Shown here in pieces: positions 40,601-54,500 of a DNA stretch of 64,000 nt. The position numbers and the translations under genes are program-made. The notes below the pieces were generated by a model that did no database searches, was not told the origin of the DNA, and saw only the letters and a program-made list of their open reading frames with translations. Source of the DNA: Onchidella celtica (Eukaryota; Mollusca; Gastropoda; Systellommatophora; Onchidiidae); contig OZ007570.1 of the NCBI GenBank assembly GCA_963931925.1, positions 1,244,001 to 1,308,000 on the forward strand, read 5' to 3'. Position 1 is the stretch's first letter, and each line of letters opens with the position of its first letter.

Positions 40601-43365
40601 ATTATAGCTTTTAAAATCTGATAATGATAAAACAATTCACGACATTAAAAAAAAGCAAGAACATTTTCCACCATTTGTGAGTCATGTTGTCCACTTGTGT
40701 GACCATTCTGTAGATCCAAAAACGAGTATCGGTTTCATGGAACAAAAAAATATGTGTTGGATAGTTTTCAATTTGAAAGAAACATTTCAAGCCAGCAACT
40801 CACAAATATTAACGCAAAGTAGTGGTATATAAATTTATAAATTGTGTTCTAAAACTCAAAGCATTTTTGAAAGAGTCGATGCCTTTTCTAGGCAACAGAC
40901 AAAAATAAAAATGAAGTCACTAAAGTGAACAAAAGTTCAAAGTTCTCAAACCTTTAAAGAAATTACGTCGTCATGTCTCACTCATATCTTCTGACTTCAT
41001 GTATTCAGCAAATTTCATTTATGATCTTGACAAAACAGAATTAAAAAAACAGCTATAGTAAAAGTGTAGTATTAAATGCATGAATGAATTGAGAAAAATG
41101 AAACAATATCACATAGAAATAATTTCCGTATTTTGATCAAAGCAAAATCAACGAAATAAAGCTACAGTTCAGCAATACAGGGACTAAAATTCCACCACAA
41201 AGGGACTGAGGAAATTTTGATCAAGAAAGTAGCACAGACTACAATATGAACGCTGGAGTATTGGATCACATTATCTGGTATATCAAAGGAAAACACAATC
41301 AAAATGAGGACAAGCAAATTGAAAGAAAGTTAAAAGCCACAAATTCTGAAATGTGAAATAAAAACTTTGAAGGAAGAAAACTGTGCATCAAAATGAACAT
41401 GTTTCCAAAGGATCAAAACATTTTTACAAAAATGACCGTCCGGTGGGATAGACATTTTATTTCTAGGAATGTAAAATAACTCTAAACACAAAATTTATGT
41501 CCAATACTCTGTGATGATTACAGTAGAGCTATATCAAATACAAGATGTGGGACATATTTTTCCATGGCATGGACAATGAATGGATGAACTGTGAAATTCT
41601 GTCATCTGTTCAGACAGCTAACACAGTCCCTGCCCATATGCTACGTTATCCAATAACTCTGCCATTGCCATATATGTGATCTGAGTCAGCAGTCGGTTAT
41701 CATCAACATTTTAGAAACTGCAACTTTGTTTCTTTTTTGTGATGTGTATTCAGCAATGTCAGGGTTATTCCATTTTCTTGATCTGGTGATTCTTTCACAT
41801 CGTTCTGTTTTCACACACTTATTGAAGTCAGAAATTCAACATACTTTAAAGACAAACGAGTCAAGGACTTGAGCTGTGGAATTGTAGGTAATGAGGGGTA
41901 AATCACAGCTAAAATAGGTACACCTGAGTTGATAAAAGTGATTAGTCATGACAGTCAATTCTCTTCAGTGTCTGATTCTCCAAGTTTAAGAACACTTAAG
42001 AACAAACAAACCCTAGATTTTATGAGCAGTGCATAACTGGAGCAAATGCTCCAGTGACAACAGCAACAGCAGATACCTATTATGATTCAATCTCAATCTG
42101 GTGTAGAACTAGACCAGAGTAACATAGGTAAGAAGCAGATTTGTTTGATCACAGGGCAGAATTTAGGTCAAATCTTAAGCTCAAAGCTGGGTCACTGATT
42201 TGTGATAGGTTTAGGTCAAGACTGTCTGTTGAACAAGAGATATCCAGTCGGTATGGTCTGAGCCATTAGGTCTTGTAGATGATGAAAACAATCCAAGCCC
42301 GAGGCTTCAATTGCCCGCATCTCTTCAGCAACTTAGGATAGAATACCTTAAGTCATTCACTACAGTAAGCTGAATATTCGGCTCGCGGATTTTTGCTTCG
42401 CATTGGAAAATCAAATATTCAGCTTGAGTGGACACTGAGTTTCCAACACTAAAATCAAAGCCAACCTTTTGAAATATCGAATCCCATCCTGGTTCACTGA
42501 TTTTCCTTTACTTTAATGTGTAATATGTTTAATCTTGTGATTATATTGAGTGAAAGACAAAACGTCTTTGGACCACTCCTAAATTTCAAACTGGGTTGTG
42601 TTGAGAGTTCCTGTCCACACTCACAAAAGTTACCGCAGGGAATGTGTTAATGAAACCAGCTAATATTAATATATCATTATTATCTAAAGCTGGTAGATTA
42701 TATTCAAGTTGTTTCTGTTTGAGCAAATTTATTGCCAAGAGAATTATGTTGGACACAAACTATACCTGTAACAATGCAGTATTGTTGCAACAATAAACTA
42801 CCAAAAATATAGCTTTTCAAAAGCAGTGGCAGGCTCAAGTGATTAAAGGCATGGCATTAACATAGGTGGGGAACAAGATTACTGAAAGTAATAAAAACTT
42901 GGTGAGACAGGCCATCTTGATCATGCCCTGAGGGGGGGGGGGGGGGTGTTCCACCCAGAAGGAAAGAGCACCACTTCCGTTTCTTCACCTCTCAGCTGCT
43001 TCACAGAAACAATGTTAAAACTTTCAGCCAAATCGAATGGCTTGCACTGGCCTGCATAAACTGCCATTATATATCTTAAAAACAACAAGAAACGTTATAT
43101 TATTGAATATTTCAAGTAAGATTTGCTCACAGCCCATCCGTGTGGATAAAAGGCCTAGAAAGAACCTGGAATTAAATATCACCCAGGATATGGGCAAACA
43201 CATGACATTACATTAGGGGTCTGTAAATTGTCACAGCTGCTTAATGTTAGAACTACATGCATACATGCAAGAACTTTTATGTCTGCTATCATTCGAGATT
43301 TGTACAGGTGCCAGTTGCATTACATGTCTAAAGTGATAATAATGCAGCATGAAAAGGCAATAACA
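34649..43365. other. Gene-poor AT-rich intergenic DNA
   Basis: About 8.7 kb with no recognisable exon on either strand; all open frames are short and lack codon-level conservation cues. It contains a small MITE at 37561-37677, an (AT)n run near 37850, a four-fold 15-bp repeat of ATTCTGTGGTGTTAC at 35404-35463, and a poly-G run near 42931-42946. Part may be 3' UTR of the SLC16 gene on the minus strand. Confidence 0.6.
37561..37677. mobile_element. Small inverted-repeat MITE, copy 2
   Basis: About 117 bp. Left end GCTGGGTAGTAGGGGAGCG and right end (complement GCTGTTGATAGGGGACGG) form imperfect inverted repeats. The middle (AATACAACTCTGTATTTTCT) aligns to 28074-28194. The two copies define a small family. 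Confidence 0.55.
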
Positions 43366-43920
43366 GGGAAATGTCTACCTGTGAGTGAAAGAGGGAAATG
43401 TCTACCTGTGAGTGAAAGAGGGAAATGTCTACCTGTGAGTGAAAGAGGGAAATGTCTACCTGTGAGTAACAGAGGGAAATGTCTACCTGTGAGTGACAGA
43501 GGGAAATGTCTACCCGTGAGTGACAAATGGAAGGAAGTGGCTATTTTCACGACATGTCGTGGAAATCGCCTCCGTGAAGTTTTCCACGACATGTCGTGGA
43601 AATGGCCTTGGTGAAGTTTTTCACGACGTTTCACGACTTAATACAGCTACCCCAGCCCCTTTTCGCCTGATTAGACAATCTGACTACCGCCCAATTGATA
43701 CAAACTGACTAGACCCTCACGCCCCCCAGGTTCCGACCTCCCGCTCAGTGGGGGCCGCCATTTTGAGTCAGAAAACGGTAAGCTCTGATTGGATGAAAAA
43801 CGTGTCGTGAAAAAATCTCTCCACGCTTTTTCCACGATATGTCGTGTGCCTAGACACTTCGCAAATGGAAATGTCTACCTGGGAGTGACAGAGGGAAATG
43901 TCTACCTGGGAGTGACATGG
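43366..43920. repeat. 27-bp minisatellite, about 8 units, interrupted
   Basis: Unit starts GGGAAATGTCTACCTGTGAG and ends TGAAAGA. Six intact units start at 43366, 43393, 43420, 43447, 43474 and 43501. The seventh is split by a 329-bp insertion, and the array resumes at 43862 for about two more units. The period is a multiple of 3, so both strands show long but meaningless open frames. Confidence 0.92.
43533..43861. mobile_element. MULE-like MITE, 329 bp, in a minisatellite unit
   Basis: An exact 9-bp target duplication CAAATGGAA lies at 43524-43532 and 43862-43870. Ends are GGAAGTGGCTA on the left and the complement of a CGAAGTGTCTA end on the right, an imperfect inverted pair. Inside are repeated palindromes built on CACGACATGTCGTG. 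Nine-base duplications suggest a Mutator-like element. No transposase is encoded. The class is inference from duplication length and ends. Confidence 0.75.
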
Positions 43921-44717
43921 TGGGGGGTTGAGTATTCAGGTCTGGTCAATGGAAAAAAAAAAAAAAGAAAATATGAAAGAAGACATTTTGTGGTGAGGCT
44001 GCAGGAGTTTGTGGCCATTGCTGCTCTGAACAGGGTCAGTAGTTGTGACTAATGAAAGAATAGGTGTCCCCACTGTGCATGTCACAGAGCATCAAACACT
44101 GAACCTACAGAGCACCAAACACTGACTTCAACTCAAGTCATTTCAGAGAATGAAATGGTTTGTAGAAACTGCAAAGGGACGAGGGATAATATGTTTGTCT
44201 GTATGTGGATGTAGAAGCTATTTAATACTAGATGTAACAGTTGATAAGTGATAGACATGGCAGCTGCATGGCAAAGTAACAATGTAATAACTGTTTAAAT
44301 GTGAATGCTGCAATGTGGATGTAGCTGCTGTTTTGATAAGTGGTGTAGTAGATCTTTATCCATGGATGCAATAATTGTTTCATATCAGATGTAGAGGTGG
44401 TTGTGGTTGTGATAACAGATATGTGCACTTTGCTATAATGACAGTGAGTGCTATATTACAACAGAGCTGACAGTAAAGTGTGAGAGGCACACAAGACTAA
44501 CAGTGCTAGGACAGCTCAAATGTGTCAAATCAAATATGAGTTTATGTACTACCACAATTTGGATTGTCTAGAATTTTAAGATACATAAATTCTATTTCCA
44601 TAAACAGTTTTAATAGCACATTCTGAACTGGTAAGGCAGCTCTAGTTCTCACAACACCTCAGTTCAAACAGTAAGAAATTCTGGCTGCAGATAAGTATGC
44701 TGGATTATTAACAAAGT

Positions 44718-44858
44718 CAAAATTGAGCAAAAAGAAAAGGTTGTATGTTGCGAAGCCCCGCGTGAGAAATAAAACCCAAACAGTACAAAGCAAACTAAAG
44801 AGAAGACAGAAAATGCATAAATTTTCGGCTTTCGCCTTTGTCAAGTGAAAAAAAACTA
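44718..44858 (+). repeat. Dispersed repeat, copy 1 (inverted mate at 63.7 kb)
   Basis: About 140 bp, containing GTTGTATGTTGCGAAGCCCC and AAATTTTCGGCTTTCGCCTT. The same sequence occurs in reverse complement at 63681-63820, and a weaker partial match starts at about 50538. It is an interspersed repeat of unknown class. Confidence 0.7.
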
Positions 44859-45155
44859 ACAATAAAAGACTTCAACAGGAACGAAGTGAAACAGTTTACT
44901 TAGCTGCGAGTTCTTGCTTCGTTAGCAGCACCAAAGCACGTCCGTCCGCCCGCCATTCGTGGATTATTAACAATATGGACTCTGACAATTACAGTCCATT
45001 TCAAGCCTAACTGGCCCTCAGCCATGTACATTTTGACCTCGATAAAAATGTCCATAATGATAAGGAACCGCCTTTATAACATGGAGAATACGAGGCGGGG
45101 AGGGAAAGGGGTGAATGAACAACAAAGACATTAGAATCTGTTTTCACCTCAAATA

Positions 45156-45550
45156 TCACACTTCTAAATCCTCATCTAAATCTGTTGTCTGAACATTTGA
45201 TAACATTGGATCTGTTTCCTGTGTTTGAGCATCAATGACAGTATCTTTGCCATTGTCACTATTTTCAGGCTTGACTTTTTCTTCTGCAACATTATCTCCT
45301 TTCCCTCCTCCGGTGGTGACCTGTCCTGGGTTCCCATCATCTTGTGCATCTGGCTGCTCTCCAGCCTCGCAGTTTGCCGTCTTGTCCCCATTGGAGACTG
45401 GCGGCTCTGTCAGCAACGCAAGGTCAGTGAAATCATTAATAGTGATGATTTCAGGAGTCTCCGGTACAGCAGCTCTGGAGTTTGGTGGGCTAATTATGGT
45501 TTCTGTTTCAGGTAAATAAGTACAAAAATCAAAAACTGAATTATTATTAC
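45156..45550 (-). CDS. SLC16A10: SLC16 gene terminal exon: acidic C-terminal tail
   Basis: Acceptor TTGACAG lies above 45550; it restores the frame and has the better pyrimidine tract of two candidates (the other leaves the exon about 15 bases longer). Encodes about 131 residues rich in Asp, Glu, Thr and Asn, with no membrane segment, ending DLDEDLEV and a TGA at 45156-45158. Confidence 0.78.
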
Positions 45551-48500
45551 CTGTCAATGGAAAGGCATTTTCTTGCAAAGTTGACTGACCCACATCATGA
45601 TCAATAAATCCCACAATTACTACGCAGAAGCATAAATTAATTTCTCCTGTCCATCTTAAAAAAGCTTACACTTCAAATATTAATCAGAAATTCTGGGCTA
45701 TATAATTTCTCGGATTTTCAAATGAAAATTTGAGTTTAGCCATGGTCATTTTACAACAAGAGTTCCTTAAATTTTGGCTATTCTAAGGCTGAAGTTCACC
45801 TGAACTAAATATATAAAACCAGAAATATGAACAAAAATGAACAATCTGCACAGGTCTTAAACATTTTTTTACCCACATGACTTAAAAGTATCCATAGTAT
45901 GATTAAGGCTTTTATTTTGTTCAGAGCTGATAGCCTTGGATGAATAAAACACTTGATTCTCTAGCTCGACAGGAAAAGCAAAAATGTCAAACAGTCAACA
46001 GAACAAATGAAATGAGAGATTGACTTTTCTTCTATTCCTTTGGAAATCCGTAAAAAAAAAAACTATTTACAGAAATTCATTCATAAATGATTTTTCTATT
46101 GCACATCATTTCTACTATTCGATGAATTCTTCAAATGATAATGCTGTCAATCCTCTTCCGTTGCCACGTATTGCAAAATTTGCAGTCTATGTATGGTTTG
46201 TACTCAGGACTATCAGCATTTTGGTCTCTTGCTGTAAGAGCTTGATGGTCACTAAAGACAACGTTAACTGCTTCTCCTGAGTCACCAGGACAGAACATGT
46301 TACAATGTTACACAAACTTTGACTTACCAACTTCCATTTTACTGTGGTAAATGTCATGACAGGAGACAGCAGCAAATTCTTCTATGGATGTCACAGCTGG
46401 AACATTCTGTAAATAAGCATGATAATATATCAATATCTTTACGGTAAATCTCTACACCTAGGGTTCACCTTAAATAAGTACTAGGTGTGCTCATTGGAAC
46501 TCACTAACATGGTGTAAAATAGCAAAAAAAGAAAAAAATTGGGTAAATAGATTTAAAAAGTGAAAAGAAAATTTGCAGGGTACTTTATAAAAAGACATCA
46601 GCTCGCAGTAATTTGAACTTTTCCTTCACTGATATAAAACCAATTATACTACGCCAAGAAAAAAACAAAACAAAAAAAAACATATACTGCATGAGAAGGA
46701 ATAAACTTGCACTGCATGGACCTAGGCTGACATGACCAGAATGAAGCCATAATACAAAAAAATAATAATAATAATAATAACCAAACATATGCAAGCGTGA
46801 AACAAAGTATAAAAAAAATAACAAATACATGCCAAACTGTTAACAAATAGACACATCAGTAGATCAAACATACAGCATCAAGTCAAGGTCATGAAAGAAC
46901 AATGACAGAATGAGAAAGATGAAATGCATGGTGTGTGAGTACTTCCTGTAAAAAGCTTCGAGCTTCATTCTGTCAGGATCAATTACTACATAAATGTTAT
47001 TTAATATTCCATGACTTACTCGCTTCATTTTGGGGATCAAGAACATCAGTAGGGCTCCAATGATAGGAGGACAACCTGCTACATGAAATGCAATGTCGTA
47101 ACTCCCAAGATGGTCATACAGCAAACCTAAGGGAATAAACAGTGACATTAAATGTGGATGAAATGATAAAAACTCATGCAACAAAGGTCAGCAAATCCAT
47201 TCCAAGCTCCCAGGAGCAATTTGAATTCCAATTCCATGAACATGTTCAGATTTGTGCAAATTTTGTAAAGATTCCTTCAATCATACTTAAAACAATATGA
47301 AAGAAACATGAGGAAATGTAATTATATAACTAAGTATATAAATAAACCATTTCTAGGCAGTCTTCAGTATTCAACATCAGTGGAACGATACATCGTGTCA
47401 CCTGGCTGTATCATGACTTCTTTTTCCATTGACAATTCATTTCTCAAAGTTTGATCAACAATTTTTCATTTGGTGTACTTTCATATTTGCTTTCCTTCAT
47501 TCTTCCTTCGTGCGTGTTTTTCTCTAACCTTCCTCTTTTTTACCTGCCCCTAGATCCTCTTATTCATTTACTGACTGACTTTTGACTCACCAACGAAGAG
47601 CAAGATTTAACTTGCAAAATCTGAATCTCTTCACGTTAATCATATACAAGAATTCGGAAATAACTCTTGAGGATTTGCTACAATGTGATAGTGTGCGGGA
47701 AAAAAGAGCCAAGGAAAAAAAATTAAACCTGGGGCAACAATAAACAATGCACACTTCTGAAAGTTCTGAAATGTAAATCAAGTATCAGGATACAGATTTC
47801 ACCATTAATGAATATTCAAAAGTAACGTAAGACAAAATGAGCAAGCTAACGAAGCGTTGGAGATCTTGCTGTCATTAGGCATTTCAAAGAATTATCCCCC
47901 TTGGATGCGAAATGTAAGGATATGGCATTTTGAAGGCAAGTCGTTAGATAAGGATGGAAAGTCCAGTGTACATTTGGGGAGAAATCTGAGTCGTGTTGAG
48001 AGTAATGTGTTTCTTATTTGAAAATGGGAGTTGGGGAGTGGGTTGGTAAAAATGTTTTATTTCTTTGAACGGTTGTTATCAAGGTCATGTGCAGTTTTTC
48101 AAACACAGTTACACAGTTCTAGTTCAGTAGAGTAGTCATAACTGACTTTTCTGCATCTTCATCTGAATGGAATAAGTTTTTGATCAATAGGGAGTCTTGT
48201 TCCCAGGAAATAAAGCACTGTCAAGTGGTTCACAGCACACCCCAGACATCTCTGAATATGCAGAATGTGCAATGTGGCATTCACATTATCATCAGATTTC
48301 ATTATGTTCCCCAGTGTATAAGATCTTTGTCTTGAAAAGTGAGCAACTTTTTCCTTCAAATTCACCTTACTTATGAGAGCTGTGTGACTAAAGTTGTGAT
48401 GCTGCCACTGCCGCTGCCACAGCCCCAGATATGTCAATTATGTACTTAGGTCCCATATTTCCTCCTCAGCAGTCTCTGCCCATTCCTCCCCCTTCATTTC

Positions 48501-51500
48501 TTTTCCTTTTCTCTTTGTGTTATCTTCTATGGCCAAGACCATTTTGCTGTCCTAGACCAAAGAACATACAGGTGCAGGATCAGCAGTGGATCCAGTCTGG
48601 TCTCCAGTTCTCAGAGATTTTTTGCAGGTTCTGATCTGAAAGGCAGGAGGAAGCCTTTGGCAAAGGAGACCATTCTGCAGGTTTATCTTTTCCAATAAAT
48701 ATGGACGGGAGTGTGTGCAGAAGGTTCCCCTTTACTGCTACTTACTGATGACACTGGTTCTGCCTGTTCAGAGAGTGAGCCACTTCAGCCAGGGCTTCTG
48801 AAACTGAGCTAGTGCCACGTTCTGGTTCAGCCCGCTTTGTAGGAAGCAGTTGTATCAGTTGTAGGTAAATAAACAACTTAGATGTCCTCTTCCTTGGTCA
48901 TCAACACTGGCACAAAAGGTCCTCTCCATCATGATCACCATTTTGTTCTTCCACCTCAAATCATATCTCATTTCTCCCTAAGCATTTACGTCATTTGCAT
49001 TGCCCTCTGCAATGTCATCTATCGACCAGAAAATTACCAAATCTTCTTCCGAAGGTACCATCACTGTTCAGTCAGAAAGCCACCTCAACAGAATCTATAC
49101 AAACTGTAGTCTAAACATCTTTGAACCACCAAGGAAGAACAAGAAGACTTTGGAATGTACAAGTACTCATTCCTATCCTGCCACCTGTAATTGATACTTT
49201 GACATAGCTAATTTGTCACAGTGGAAGGTACACAGAGATTAGAACATTTGTAAAACTATTTGATTACAGATTACAAAGATTCATTGACTGTCTAGTTTTG
49301 TAGCCAGGGCATAAAGGTAGGAATAAACAGTACAAATCCCTATGTGAGAGGAATGTCTAAATTTGTGCCCAGGACCAATGGACAGGGGTAGTAAAAAAAT
49401 TAACATAAATAAACAAAAGAAAATTTCCCAGAACAAAATCTTATTGACACCCAGAAATTTGCTGGTTTGTAATTTGAGGAATACAGAAAATTTTAGAGCT
49501 GGGGTGTAATTGTGCTAATTTTGGCTGAATTTTTTTACACCCCTGTCTACATTTGTACCCAGGACGTACGGAAAAGGTTAAGCAATTCTTATGAGCATCA
49601 AACCTACCAGCTACTGGTGGCCCGACTGTCATGGGTATAGAGAAAATACCAAAGAGAAATCCCAAGGCTTGAGATGCCCCTCGTTCCCCAACAATGTCAA
49701 ATGCTATAGGTCCTAGAAGGCAGATGAAGATGCCATCGCAGATGCCCATAATCAAAGTAATGGCTATCAGACCTCCAAAACTGGCTGAGAATGGAATACA
49801 CAGGGTCGAGACACCCAAAATGGCAAAGGCCAGTTGTTGCATGCGTATCCTGTTGACCCATCTGAAGTCTGCTACTTTCCCAAAAGCAATGCGGGAGATG
49901 CCGGAAGTGATGGCAATACACATGACCAGGATATTTCCATTATCGTCTGGAAAAACATCGTTTACATGCTTCACCTGTGGACATTCAGAAGGAGAAAACA
50001 TATCATAATTACATCATACAGTCATATGCCCATAGCATGCCTGCCGAGAAATCACTGATATATGAAGCTTCCACATAACATTATATTCCATGACGATAAT
50101 CCCACTTGAAACCGAAGAATTGAAAATGTGAAAATATGCAGAATGAGCCACTCCAGAAATACTGATTATGTTTCAATCACAACACGTGTTAGAAAAAATA
50201 AGAGTATCACATGAAACTGAATGATTCAATTTCAAATTTAACTAACAAAATTGAAAAGAATTTCCATGGATTGATCCAGGCTCTTTTGTGAACGTGTGTT
50301 CCAGTGAACTTACAAATTCTCAGCCTGGTTAGAAAACATACAAAAAATTACCCATAACACTGTGGAAAATTTTGTCTGAGTACGAAAGTTAGATGTTGAC
50401 TGACTTTCATGAGGATTTTTAATCCAATAATGCTGACCAAGTCGTGTCTTCATTTCCCACTGACAAATCATACAAAAAAAGTAGAAGATCTATATGGGAT
50501 GTAGCATGGCTTGGGACAAAATTGACATGTAGGGGGGGAAAAAGTTGTATGTCACAAAGTCCCGCATTAGAAACAGCCAAAAAGAAAAAAAAAACATTTA
50601 TCATAAATTCTGAAAGAAATATAAAAAAAATTCAAAGAGATTACAAGATCCAGCGTTCGGTTCTTAAGTGTGTCGTTTGGTCAAAAGACATGTAAAAATC
50701 ACGAATAATCACAGAACGGCTTCTCAAGGCTCCTCCCCCCCCCCCGCCCCCTACATTTCAGTTTCAATTCTTTTGTCATTCATTTTGTTTTTAACGAGGC
50801 GTTTTGCAAAATACACTTTTTTATATATGTTTTTTTTAAATTCTGTCACGTTTTAACTTTTTGTTCCAAGCCAAACTGCGACCCTACATCTTTTTTTTTT
50901 TCTTTTTATTTGGTTCTTGGCAGATGCAAAAGCGAAGGCTCGACTTGAAAATTGTGAATAAAACAAAATTTACATGAAATAATGTTCAAATTTGGTGCGA
51001 TTTCTCTGGAAAACAGGCATGCAGGGTGTCCTGGTTCTCATGAGATGTGGACCAAGACAGCAGACTCTAAGTAAGCTTAGGATTCCTTGCTGTATGAAGT
51101 GGTGTCTTTTGTCTTTTACCGTTGGTGAGACGGGATCTACACTGATTATAATAATAATAATAGTTCGTCCATCAGGTATGATGATGACCTTAACAACACC
51201 AGAGGAATAAAGAACAGAAATTGTTGAGAATTTCAACACATGGACAATAAAGAGAACTAAAGGACACAGAGGACAGAATGGAAAGACTGTTCTTTCATGA
51301 CTTATGGCTTCTCATGTGACTGATAAGTCCTATTTTTGCCCTGCAGACCCTTCCGCATAAATGACAAGAGTGCTCCGTTGGTTCAGTACCACTGGGCCTT
51401 TTCTTGCGCCGTCCTCTTTTTTTGATAGCCTGCTGGACTCTGTCAGCTTCCCATGCTTTGCTGCCTCTGGTAAGGGCCGCCCTCCAATTTGCACGATCAA

Positions 51501-54500
51501 GCGAGAGCTTTTCCCACTCACTCACATCAATGGCAAAGGCCTTCAGTGATTGCTTGAGAGTGTCTTTGTAACGTCTCTTTGGGGCCCCAACATTCCTCGT
51601 TCCATTGGAGAGCTCAGAGAAGAAGATTTGCTTAGGGAGTCTGGAGTCGGGCATTCTGACAACATGTCCTGCCCAACGTAGCTGAATTTTTTTCAGGTAG
51701 CAGAAGATGCTCAATTCCATGGCACGATTGAGGACCTCAGTGTCTGGAATTTTATCCTGCCATTTGATCCTTAGGATCTTTCTAAGGCAGGCCAGATGAA
51801 AGTGATTCAGCTTTCTGGCATGCGATTGGTACACTGTCCAGGTTTCAGCCCCATAGAGTAGGGTGGGAAGGACCACAGCATTGTACACTTTCAGCTTAGT
51901 GTCTGTGCGAATGCCGGCGACATCCCATACTCTCTTTCGAAGCCTGCCAAATGCAGAGCTGGCTTTGCTGATTCTTGAGAGAATTTCAGTATCAACACGA
52001 GCCGCGGAAGACAGTGTACTGCCAAGATAGGTGAAGTTCTCCGACACCTTCAGAAGACTGTCATGGACTTTGATATTTGGGGTCACAGGATACTTGTCGT
52101 CTGGAGTAGGCTGATGGAGCACTTCCGTCTTCTTTGTGCTTATTGTGAGGCCAAAGTTGTCACAGGCACTAGAGAACTTATCAACACAGTTTTGCATGCT
52201 ATCCTCATCGTGTGCCAGAAGTGCACAATCATCAGCAAATAGTAGGTCACAGACTTGAGTACTTTTGGTTTTGGTTTTTGCCTGAAGTCTCCTGAGGTTG
52301 AATAGACTGCCATCAGTTCGGTACTTGATGCTTACCCCTTGAGGAGGAGAGCTAAAGGCTTCTTGTAGCATTGCAGAGAACATGATGCTGAACAGAGTTG
52401 GGGCTAAGACACAACCCTGTTTTACCCCATTTGTGACAGCAAAGGGCTCTGAAACACTACCGTTGCTTTTGACTGCAGCTTGCATGCCATCATGAAACTG
52501 GCGCACTATTGTGATGAATTCGGGTGGACACCCAAACTTCGCCAAGATTTTCCAGAGGCCTTCACGACACACTGTGTCAAATGCTTTTGTGAGGTCAACA
52601 AATGTGATATACAGCGCTTTATTTTGTTCCATGCATTTTTCCTGAATCTGTCTGGCAGCAAAAATCATATCCGCCGTTCCCCTCTCTTTACGAAAGCCAC
52701 ATTGGCTCTCGGGAAGCAAGTCATTTGACGAGAGGTGATCAAGAAGGCGATTCAGAAGCATTCTTGCCAATATTTTGCCAGCAATTGAAAGTAGAGAGAT
52801 TCCCCGATGGTTGTCACAGACTTGGCTGTCCCTTTTGTTTTTGTACAGATGGATGATTGAAGCATCTTTGAAGTCCTGTGGCAGCTTCCCTGCTTTCAAC
52901 ATATGATTGAACAACTCGGTCAACCTTTCAATAAGCTTTTCTCCACCGAAGGCATACACCTCAGCAGGAATTGAATCCACGCCTGGTGATTTGTTAAAGG
53001 ACATCTGATTTGTGGCAGTTCGGGTCTCATTTGCTGTGAATGGCTTGGCAAGAGCTGCATTAATAGGAGTCTGAGGGAGGCGGTCAATGGACTCAGTATT
53101 TATATTTGATGGCCAATTTAGCACACCTCCGAAATGTTCTGCCCAACGCTGAATTATGGCATTCAATTCAACAATGCGTGTTGAACCATCTGACGCAAGA
53201 AGTGGCGTAGCGCCAGAGCGGGATGGTCCAAACACAGCTCGGAGGCTCTCAAAGAACTTTCTAGTGTTGTTTGTGTCGGCATATTTCTGAGTTTCTCTTA
53301 CTCGCTCTTCAAGCCAGTCATTTTTCATTTTCCTCAGCTTCTTCTGGAGTACACCCTTACATGCACGCAGTGCATCAGCTTTTGCTGTGGAAGAGGGGTC
53401 ACTGCAGTGAGCTTGGATGAGACTATTTTTTTCTTTGATGAGCACTTTGATTTCATTATCATTATCATTGAACCAGTCCTGGTGCTTGCGGACAGGAAAA
53501 CCAACTGTGCTGCTGGCGCAAGAGTGTACAGTCGTATTTAGGTCAGTCCAGCTCTGTTCAATGTTCTCAGGGTCAAAAGTCACGCAATCCAATTTTGGGG
53601 AGAGTTCTGATGAGAGCTCGCTCTGTTTCTCAGCTGAGCAGAGTTTTGAAACATTTAGGCGTTTAGGTGGCGCTTTCCCTTGAGGGCGTCTATTGCGCCT
53701 CAATGTTAGTCTGAGCTTGCAAACAATGAGTCTGTGGTCAGTTCCACACTCGGCACCACACATTGCCTTTGTTACAAGGACATCCTTTCTGTCAGTCTTC
53801 CTCACAATGACATAGTCTATGAGATGCCAATGCTTTGAGCGGGGATGCATCCATGACGTTCTGTTTCTCACGGGGAGACTAAAATTTGTGTTGGTTATGA
53901 ACAGGCCAAATTCAGCGCACAAAGTAAGTAAGCGCAACCCATTGTTATTGCATGAACCAACTCCATGAGGGCCCAAAACATTTGGCCACGCTGAGATTTC
54001 GGAGCCAACCCTAGCATTGAAGTCCCCCAAGAGAATCAGCTTATCAGCTGCCGGGACAGAGCATATGGCAGATTCTAGATCGGAATAGAACTTGTCTTTG
54101 GCTTCATCTGGGTTTGTCATGGTGGGCGCATATGCGCTAATGAGGGTGGCTGACTGGCTTTTCCCAACTGGGATCCTGAGTGTCATTAGCCTGTCATTTA
54201 TTTCAATTGGCATGGACTGCAAGTTTCTGACAAGGTCATTTTTAATTGCAAACCCAACACCATGCTGTCTCGGTTCGACTGCACCCTTGCCTTTCCAGAA
54301 AAAGGTGTATCCACCACTGAGCTCTTTGAGTTGGCCACTATCAGGGAGTCTGGTCTCACTGAGTGCCACTATGTCCAGGTTGTACCTGCTGAGCTCAATG
54401 GCAATAAGTGCAGTGCGTCTTTCCGGGTTGTTTGAGTTGTCCTGTAGTGTGCGTATATTCCAGGCTCCTAGCCTGAGTAAGCTGAATTTCTTTTTGTTTC

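Larger units (their letters stand above)
45551..49607 (-). other. SLC16 introns 3-5
   Basis: Introns 45551-46327, 46407-47019 and 47127-49607. AT-rich, with a (TAA)n run at 46760-46780. 48440-49190 is more GC-rich and unlike its surroundings but yields no readable frame; it may be an old repeat. Confidence 0.55.

Noticed and set aside
43228-43634. Overlapping 104-128-residue ORFs on both strands with 9-residue repeats
   Set aside because: Product of the 27-bp minisatellite, open on both strands because 27 is a multiple of 3.
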